Below the pieces are notes generated by a model. The model ran no database searches. It worked only from the letters and a program-made list of their open reading frames with translations, and had not been told where the DNA came from. A DNA stretch of 64,000 bases from Hepsetus odoe (taxonomy: Eukaryota > Chordata > Actinopteri > Characiformes > Hepsetidae): the NCBI GenBank assembly GCA_017165825.1, contig CM029380.1:20687572-20751571 (forward strand), written 5' to 3'. Shown one piece after another: positions 57,845 to 64,000 of the stretch (position 1 is the stretch's first letter; each line of letters starts with the position of its first letter). Both the position numbers and the translations under genes were made by a program.

Positions 57845-60800
57845 TTTTGGGTACATAACAAACCAATATGAAACAAAAAACTTATATATATATATATATA
57901 TATTTAAAATATCCTCTCAATCACTCCATCCCAAAACTGAAAAAAGTATGAAGTGAGATCATGTTTGATGATGAATGAAGATGATCTTTATTTAAAAATG
58001 GCAAACTATGTGAAAGTTGGGGCTTGTACATTCATTCCTGTTACCTTATGTATTTATCTGCAGTGTCGATCTGAATGTGGTAATTATGCTTTTGAACCAG
58101 AACTTACCTGGAGACACCTGAAAGGCACACACTCCTGGAGAAGAGAGGCAATGATCAACCGTGGTTTACACCTGATACATGAACACTCTGGCACAGCTTC
58201 TCCGCCAGCCACCATCCAACCTTCATGTGGGTTTATGTGGACCACCAACCTAAACCCCTGCAATTCAGCTTCATCCACAAAGGCTGCATCTTTTAATATA
58301 AATCTTTAAATATGACTGGTTACTTTCCTAGGAGTGATGTGAAAATCTGGTCAAATAAATCTGTGCACATAGGCCAGCCTTTCAGTGGTGACATGTCCAG
58401 CAAATGTAGCCAAACCGTACTCCCCCCACTGGAAATTGTGCAGTGCCTTGACAATCTATCATTACTGGCTCTATTCTCAGTGCACACACCAAAGTGCTTA
58501 TCTACTGCAGATGTGTCAGAGTCTGTGTAAAATCTGTCAGTGTTATTCACTCCCAGTGATTTTGTAGGTTTGCACACCTCTCCAAAACAGTGTTACTCCA
58601 GAGTTTCTCTAAAGGCACCTTCAGAGCTTTTTTAACTTTAGGAAAAGGCTTGTATGTGTGCACTAGGAGGGAAATACAACATAAAAAAACATCACAACCA
58701 CAATAGTTCATTTTTTTCTGAGGATTGCAAACATGTTTGAATAGACAATACACCAACAAAACATTTTTAATTAAGATTATAAAAACCTGAGAACTTATGA
58801 ATTTATGAAGGAACGAGGAAAATTCAAAGAAGTTGCAAAAAAAAAATACAATATTACAATAATGACAAAATATATGGGCATCTATGCTGCTTTTTGAAGG
58901 TACCATACACTGGTTGATGTTGTTTACAGGCTCTCTAAAATGTATCTTCTTATAATAACATACAAAGCCATTGTTCCAGAAATAATGGCAATAGAAAAAT
59001 GGTCCCATAATGTCATTTCTCGTATTATTGCCCAACCCTAGTGCACAGAGAGTGGAGAGAGTTACTATTTCAATAGGGACAGGGCTGTGTTTATTGGACT
59101 CTTTGTCAAAATGCCCTGCTCTGTCCCTCATTATCAGCTGTGCTACAGGGGGCTTGTCATTTTTAATTTATTTCTTCTGAGGCCATAATGGGTTCCCTCA
59201 ACAAATGGAGAAATGTTTTATTATTATTATTTTAAGCCCCATAATTCTGATTATCCTGTTGATATATTTACAGATTACTTTATTCTGAAAGATTTGTAGT
59301 GAGGGACTTAAATAATTGTCAACATTTATCTTCCTCCCAAATAAATCCAGTAATACAATACTGCTGCATGAGTGCCCATGGGCATTGAGGGATTAGCTGT
59401 GTCAAAATTAATGTTGCAGTGGAAACAATAGGTTAGCAGCAGCCAAAAGAATGGCAGCATCTCTGAGCAGGGCGTGGGCGTCCTCTTTACCCTCATAACT
59501 GACAGGCTACTGCTGAAATTATTCTGGGAAACAGTGGACACTTAAGAGAGGCAGTGATAGGTCCTCTGATCGTCGTAGTATATTCCAGCGCAGTACAGAG
59601 TTCACCTTTACCAGTACCTGCCCGGGTCTTTCTTTATGCCACCTAATAAATTTTGCACTATGCCCAGCTGAGCATGGGTACAAACAACCTATTCATACTG
59701 TTTTAAATGTGGGTGCATTTTAAAGAGTATTTCCTTTTACGAGTGTGGCTGCTGTAGCCAAGAGCAAATAAAAAATAATGCATTTTTAAATCTGTCTTTT
59801 AAAAAAAGGAGCTTCTGTGGGAATTTCAGTGCCAAAATTGCACAGGCACAGATATAATCCTTTCTACAGGTCTGGAGGTTGTTGGAGAATTCCAGACACA
59901 AGTACAAGAAGATAATGTAATGTTATGTAAGCCCTTGGATAAACTGAGGTTTGTGAAGTGGTAGGACGTAGATGCATTACGCTTAAGTGTAATAGCAGGG
60001 GTGGCACTGGAAAGCTCTTTTACACTCCCTTGGCATCTTATGGAAGCCCAGTAACAAGCGCCTATTTGTTCGAAATCAGGCAGACAGGAATCATGGCCAG
60101 CTGCTGTTCTCCTGACCACATTCCTCATCCCATCGTGTAATAGTGAATGTGATCGAGCCAAAAGGATCTTTTGAGCGTGTATGGGTGTTTACTCATGGTC
60201 CACAGACATGTGGAAGCAGTTTTGCCCCTTTGGCTCGTGTCCTAGCCGAGGTGCGCTCAGATGTTGAGGTTTGTCTGATGCGTCTGATCCATCTGATTAG
60301 GTTCAGGACGAGATTAGGAACCACTGACACAACATTCCACAGCCTGCTCTCAACTTTGGGTTTGGGTCAGATGCATCTGTGGCCCATTATCCCAAATTGG
60401 ACTGTCTTCCAACATTGAATAATGACAGAAAGCCAGCCACAATGCTACCTCTGGGAATTTAAAGTGTGGTGTGGTGTTTATTTTCCATTTTTATCTTACA
60501 GTCTAAACATCAATGAGATGCTTTTATACTGATATAGCTTATTGGAGAAGAATGGCTAGATGTTCCCTCCTTATCAGGCCCATATCCTTTGCCTGAGAGC
60601 ACAAATAATGGCACGTAACCTCTCACAAATTTGCTTTGATTTCGCTTACTCTTCCATCCCACTTCAAAGTGACTGTGTGAGATGTCATTCTCGGAGGAAT
60701 CGTGGCTCGCTAAATCGAGGACCAGGGCGTCTGGAGAATTCATTGTTTAACTGGGGAAGATGAGCAAAGCAGCAATATATACTTTGAACGTGCTGAAAAT

Positions 60801-62310
60801 GGCCTCGCTTCTGGATGGGCTTGCGTGGCGTAGGCCACAGACTCTTACAGCTCGTTACAAAATCTTTGAGTTACTCGTCTTTGTGTTTAATGCACTGGTT
60901 TAAAGGTCTGCAGGAGTGTCATCCACTGGTTTTCCAATCCACCAGCGCTGCAGCTGTCTCCTGTCGTTAGGAAACAGGTAATAAATTCCGCTAGGGGTTG
61001 AGGTGGAGCAGAGATGAGTGTGAGTGACAGTGGACAGCCTGTGGTGTGGCAGAAAGACGGGTTGCCTATCCAGCTTACAGATATTTGATTTAAGCATAAA
61101 TCAAAGTAGATCCTTTGAGTCTGAGTTTTATTTTGAGCTTTTAAACTGTCTTTCTTTGCTCGATGAATGAGTTCGTGGTATGGTTTTTCAACAGTCATGC
61201 AATAATGGTTATTTAAAGAATCATCCATGAAAAGGTTCTTTGGGGAACCAAAAGGGGTTCCTTTGTGACCTTACTCTAAAGATAGTCTGCTGTTACTTTC
61301 AGTCTTTAAAACACTTTTTAAAAAAGAACTGCCAGGATTTCTTTGTGTGATGCCATAGAAAAACCATTCCTTAGAGCATGAATTCCCAGCCCTGAGTCCA
61401 TCTGCACTGCACATTTTTGTATCTTCCTGCTCCAGAATACCTGCCTCGACCAAGGAAGGTGCACTAATTCGCTGATTAATAGACTTTGGTCTGTGAAAAA
61501 GGAAAAGCAATAAAATGTACAGAGTGGCAGGGGGCTCTGGGACTGTAGTTGGGAACAAATTACCTAAGAATAGTTTTGAAATGAGATGTGTGCCTCCATA
61601 TAATACAAAGTTGTGGTTCCCAGATTGGTCCTCAGGGTCTCCCAGACAGCCCACATTTTTCAAGGCTAACTCAGAAGAGCAAAAGTGTACACTCTCTGGG
61701 AGCCCCTGGGATCAATATGAGAAACACTCCTGTAAAGGTTACGGGAAGAATCCTAACATTATTATTAACCTTATTATTATGTGATGTTTTTTACACCTGT
61801 ACTGATTCCTCACACACATCTCATTTACAAAAATGGATCTGTCTATGGCCTCCAAAGACCTGAAAATTGCAATTGTGTGATGGTACATCAAATGAAAATG
61901 TGGAAAGAAATGTAGAAATGGATGACATTTCTTCACTTTTAAAAAATCAAAAATAAGAACACAACGGGATAAAACTAATAGATTATGAACATCCACCACA
62001 AACAGTAAAATGAATTTGCTTCATTCTACAGTGTAAATTGAATTAGACCATGAATTATTATGAATAAAATACACTACATCAGCACAATTATTTCACAAAG
62101 TGAAAGGTCACAACAGTGCAGTTGTAATATACATTATTCGTGTGAAAAGCAGCATATACATTTCGATCAAATAGATTCATATATTTCAGTGAAACAAATG
62201 ACATCTTCCAGTTCGTTTAAAGAATTTCATTGGCGAAATAATGAAACTGACATACCTTGAGCCAGAATGAAGATGGAGCACAGCAACAGTGCCACCCATG
62301 ACTTCCACAT
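46891..62310 (-). CDS. cilp2: Cartilage intermediate layer protein 2 (nine coding exons)
   Basis: This is a secreted extracellular-matrix glycoprotein of cartilage and related tissue. The coding exons are 62310-62256, 56315-56220, 55464-55195, 55055-54873, 53626-53471, 52724-52407, 52174-52066, 51211-51054 and 49307-46891, joining in phase to 1253 residues. Domain order: signal peptide (1-19), WxxW domain (52-140), two TSP1 repeats (142-201 and 203-253), a carboxypeptidase-regulatory-like fold (about 270-360), a C2-type Ig domain (about 361-448) and the long C-terminal region (450-1253) with a furin-type REKR site at 779-782. Features such as YEYNVVPF, WWPNPQEFRAC, TRGQLYG and SDGFSREMK match my memory of human CILP2 better than CILP1. 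Human CILP2 is 1156 residues; the extra length includes a second TSP1 repeat and a longer basic tail. Catalytic nucleotide-pyrophosphohydrolase activity is historically claimed for the family but is not supported by any motif here. Confidence 0.93.
50021..50206 (-). mobile_element. tRNA-derived SINE (CTCTGGATAAGAG-tail type)
   Basis: On the minus strand the head is GATGGTCTAGAGTGGTAGG, with a GGTTCTAATCCCAGCTCC B-box region. The tail ends TGCTGTAAATG. It is in the same orientation as cilp2. Confidence 0.75.
50732..50759. repeat. (CA)n microsatellite
   Basis: There are 28 bases of uninterrupted CA in a cilp2 intron. Confidence 0.95.
51054..51211 (-). CDS. cilp2: cilp2 exon 8 (second half of Ig domain)
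   Basis: It encodes YHNGTLLDQKIFKYEENLVL to FLTVL, including the Ig signature EQSGQYHCKASS with its second Cys. The acceptor is TTATCAG and the donor GTAAGT. It starts with the last base of a Trp codon (phase 2) and ends in phase 1. Confidence 0.94.
51212..52065 (-). other. cilp2: cilp2 intron 7
   Basis: It is about 850 bases, AT-rich, with T-rich tracts near 51449-51466. Nothing else was recognised. Confidence 0.7.
52066..52174 (-). CDS. cilp2: cilp2 exon 7 (first half of Ig domain)
   Basis: It encodes KPYIVKHPEDKVRYEGQRVM then LCCKATGTPNPEKYH and part of a Trp codon. The acceptor is CTACAG and the donor GTAAGA. The first Ig Cys lies in LCCKATG. Confidence 0.93.
52407..52724 (-). CDS. cilp2: cilp2 exon 6 (carboxypeptidase-regulatory-like domain)
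   Basis: It encodes KCQIICPEGRPSEDCSHCVC then a beta-sandwich repeat around LQGEVLSVTGVPVSGASVAV, QSDAKGRFKIPGMC and LISKDKFAPATV. The exon is 318 bases, phase 1 at both ends. The acceptor is TTGTAG and the donor GTAAGC. Confidence 0.94.
52725..53470 (-). other. cilp2: cilp2 intron 5
   Basis: It is about 750 bases. A 16-base block TTCCAGCAATGGAAAG occurs twice near 52884 and 52915. No coding segment was recognised. Confidence 0.7.
53471..53626 (-). CDS. cilp2: cilp2 exon 5 (TSP1 repeat 2)
   Basis: It encodes TWSQWGLWSTCSVTCGKGRR then GRRRLC and two further Cys up to NMSCP. The WSxW and CSVTCG signatures with six cysteines are canonical for thrombospondin type 1 repeats. The exon is 156 bases and phase 1 at both ends. 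The acceptor is AAACAG and the donor GTACTG. Confidence 0.94.
53627..54872 (-). other. cilp2: cilp2 intron 4
   Basis: It is about 1.25 kb and contains the reversed SINE at 54340-54591. No coding segment was recognised. Confidence 0.7.
54340..54591 (-). mobile_element. tRNA-derived SINE, near full length
   Basis: It is a reverse copy of the GGCAGCGGTGGCCTAGTGG family, with GACAATGAACCACAACG near its plus-strand left end. It lies in cilp2 intron 4, in the gene's sense orientation. Confidence 0.82.
54873..55055 (-). CDS. cilp2: cilp2 exon 4 (TSP1 repeat 1)
   Basis: It encodes QAYWTDWNAWGPCSTTVCND then GIQLRRRKC and RRECSTPPCQ. This is a TSP1-type module with WTDWNAWGPC, a basic RRRKC strand and terminal cysteines, but it lacks the usual SVTCG. 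The exon is 183 bases and phase 1 at both ends. The acceptor is CCTCAG and the donor GTAGCT. Confidence 0.93.
55195..55464 (-). CDS. cilp2: cilp2 exon 3 (WxxW domain)
   Basis: It encodes VTEWTSWFNIDHPGGNGDYE then RFYYRERVCARPVAMEVRTT and KGFWCINKEQ to CSNYHVRFQCPP. This is the mucin-type WxxW domain found at the amino end of CILPs. The exon is 270 bases and phase 1 at both ends. Confidence 0.95.
56220..56315 (-). CDS. cilp2: cilp2 exon 2 (basic linker)
   Basis: It encodes SSWNNTQVRKSRQRTRNTKL then VYDNIFEPQTT. It is short, basic and poorly structured, between signal and WxxW domain. The acceptor is CTGCAG and the donor GTTAAT. Phase 1 at both ends and frame-consistent joining support it. It is the least conserved exon, so confidence is lower. 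Confidence 0.8.
56316..62255 (-). other. cilp2: cilp2 intron 1 (about 5.9 kb)
   Basis: It contains TA microsatellites at 57759-57841 and 57883-57903. A SINE-tail scrap lies near 57350, and MITE-like fragments with AAGAACCTT/GGTTCTT lie near 57137 and 61217. No conserved coding exon was recognised. Open frames up to 194 codons at 58547-59131 have no domain. Confidence 0.7.
57759..57841. repeat. (TA)n microsatellite
   Basis: It is over 80 bases of TA with one TG interruption near 57772. It is fully self-complementary and could extrude a cruciform. A second tract lies at 57883-57903. Confidence 0.96.
62256..62310 (-). CDS. cilp2: cilp2 exon 1 (signal peptide)
   Basis: It encodes MWKSWVALLLCSIFILAQ plus one base, a typical secretory signal, before a GTATGT donor. 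An in-frame ATG further upstream at 62437-62439 has no intervening stop. The core-promoter elements would place transcription start just downstream of it, so I chose the inner ATG. Confidence 0.85.
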
Positions 62311-62455
62311 GGTGCTCACTCTTCTGCTCAGAGGATTGGAAAAACTGTATTCTGCTCTCACTGACTTCACAGAAAAGACATGCACAGGTGGGTTCAGTTT
62401 TCCTTGTCCTTCAACCCAAGTTTGATGAATGTTGCACATTTCTGAGAGGACAGAG

Positions 62456-62515
62456 TTTTAAAAGACAGGCAGAGTGGAGAGTGGTCCAATCCAGCCCCCT
62501 TCTGCCTGCCATTGG
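62456..62515 (-). promoter_or_regulatory. cilp2: cilp2 core promoter candidates
   Basis: The minus strand has a TATA-like TTTTAAAA at 62456-62463, about 150 bases before the start codon. A CCAAT box lies at 62511-62515, roughly 50 bases further upstream. This spacing fits a TATA/CCAAT promoter with transcription start near 62430. Confidence 0.45.
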
Positions 62516-64000
62516 CCAGAGCACTGAAAAAAGACAATGGTAGGAACAAACTGAATGATGGTGCCTTAAAAAGACTATTTGGTTAGAATGGCAGGAGTGT
62601 TTAAGTAGTTTGGCATTCCTTTACAGGACGTATGTTGAATTGTATTGATTTTGATGTGATGGCTTCAGGCAGGAAAGAAGAGCAACTTTTGTCCCAGGGG
62701 GGCTTTTGTTTGGATGATTAAAAAAAGGTTTCTGTGTGGAGTGTGGAGAGCGTTAATATTAAAACTCGCATTGAATATAAAGGATACAGATGTATATTGT
62801 AGACTATAGACTCTAATATATTTTTTTTTTTTGACAAAAGCATCAGTAAGTACCCATTCTCTGCAGTCCAGCTATTGGTCAATGAATACGGACTCTGACT
62901 GACATGAACTAGTCGCATTGTTTCAATGTTCCCGGACAGCAGTAAGACGATAGCTGAAGATGGTTTGCTTATGATTCAGTATTCCAACATTAACGACCAC
63001 TGATTGCAGGATGCTCCTTTGCCAAAGAAGGAAGTGGTGTCATGTTCCACACCATCCAACAACGTCACACTGGAGGTCTTTATATTTGTGTAACATAGTT
63101 AATACCTCATAAACAACGGTGATGATGTTTGGAAATGGCAGATATCCTCAGAGATGAAGGATAAGCAGCGCTTTCTGAGGCACAATCAGTGTCAGCAAAG
63201 TGTTCCGCTTGAAAGAGGGTGAGAAATTATCTGAAGAAATAATGGAAAGTTACTCAAATATTGTCAAATCTAAAGCCTTTCTACAGAATAGTTTCTCTTT
63301 TTTCCTGTTGATAATATCAGCAGCTGTTTATAGATTAGCGAGGAATGGGCCAATAAGAGTTAGAATAAAATGGGATGGGATAAGAGAATAAAATTAGAAT
63401 AAAATCTTGTTACCTTGGGATAAAATAAAGTCAAATACTCGTAAAGTAGTATTTTTACCTGCAGTACGGGTGATGGAACTGAATCACTATGATGACTGGT
63501 GTCGTCGAATCACCATATTAAATTGCAAATTAAATTAGAAATGAGAAATTACTTTAAAATCTAATGTTCTTGTTACTTTTAACTGAATTTAGGATTGTCT
63601 GTATTTCTCAATGTTCTTTTAAAGCAGAATTTCTCACCTTAGTGAGAACTAAGTCTAAGCTGTCCATTAGGAAAAGAGCTGAGGGTCATTCCTATTGGTC
63701 AGTTCTCAATTTAAGTGAATTAACTGATATCTCTTGCTTTGTAAGAGACCGTTTTGGGCCTCGGGTGCCTAAGACTATTGTACAATACAACATATAAAGA
63801 AGACGTGAACAAAAAAAATGAAAGAAATCTGTTCACTACAAAACAGAGAAATTTCCTGCGAAAAGCACAGACCAAAATATTTTCTCTGCCTCCCACTCAG
63901 TCTAAACAGGTTTTCATATTTTCCTTTATTGCCATATTGAGTGCACATGACTGGTTGTCAGTCATCTGTACGCAGCTCCCTCTGGGTGTCCGAAGATTAG
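62516..64000. other. Upstream flank of cilp2, nothing recognised
   Basis: No exon, RNA gene or named repeat was seen. A T-rich run lies at 62820-62832. Short open frames lack domains. Confidence 0.4.

Noticed and set aside
57771..57956. Open frame of alternating Tyr-Ile codons
   Set aside because: It is a translation of the TA microsatellite.
58547..59131. A 194-codon open frame inside cilp2 intron 1
   Set aside because: It is rich in Phe, Cys and Tyr, as expected from T-rich intron sequence, with no domain or exon signals.
46891..62310. Assignment to cilp (CILP1)
   Set aside because: CILP1 shares the family core, but diagnostic stretches such as DKYEYNVVPF, WWPNPQEFRAC, TRGQLYG, SGMLFDQ and SDGFSREMK fit CILP2 as I remember it. 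A tree of both paralogues would settle this.

Overview
The window looks like nuclear DNA of a teleost fish. It has vertebrate genes with GT-AG introns, many tRNA-derived SINEs with A/B-box heads, Tc1/mariner-like relics, pieces of a non-LTR retrotransposon, and CA, GA and TA microsatellites. The SINE mix suggests an otophysan-type teleost, but that is only an impression.

Three protein genes can be reconstructed exon by exon. (1) cirbp, plus strand: a 5' UTR exon near 10.6 kb and coding exons from 11449 to 12769. It encodes a 201-residue cold-inducible RNA-binding protein with one RRM and an RGG/Gly-Tyr tail. A proximal poly(A) signal lies near 13.6 kb and a possible alternative last exon at 14.5 kb. 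(2) A granzyme/mast-cell-protease-like S1A serine protease, minus strand, 16130-18995. It has five coding exons, 241 residues, an intact His-Asp-Ser triad and a TATA box. (3) cilp2 (cartilage intermediate layer protein 2), minus strand, 46891-62310. It has nine coding exons and 1253 residues, with signal peptide, WxxW domain, two tandem TSP1 repeats, carboxypeptidase-regulatory-like domain, Ig domain, REKR furin-type site and a large C-terminal half in one exon.

Layout: 1-10.5 kb is gene-poor, with X-box-like motifs, a decayed transposon, GA repeats and SINEs. 10.5-14.7 kb is cirbp. 15.7-19.1 kb is the protease. 19.1-46.8 kb is intergenic and rich in mobile-element debris, including nested insertions, two related LINE 3' ends and a degenerate tandem array near 23.2-23.8 kb. 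46.9-62.3 kb is cilp2, whose first intron is about 5.9 kb and holds a long TA tract. 62.5-64 kb is upstream of cilp2 and shows no gene. The three genes do not form a pathway: an RNA chaperone, an immune-cell type protease and a cartilage matrix protein happen to be neighbours.

I see no operon, CRISPR array, viral gene or clearly new protein system. The most interesting signals are the two tandem TSP1 modules within a run of phase 1-1 cilp2 exons, two consecutive stop-free 3n introns in cirbp, unusual cysteines in the protease, and the degenerate tandem array.
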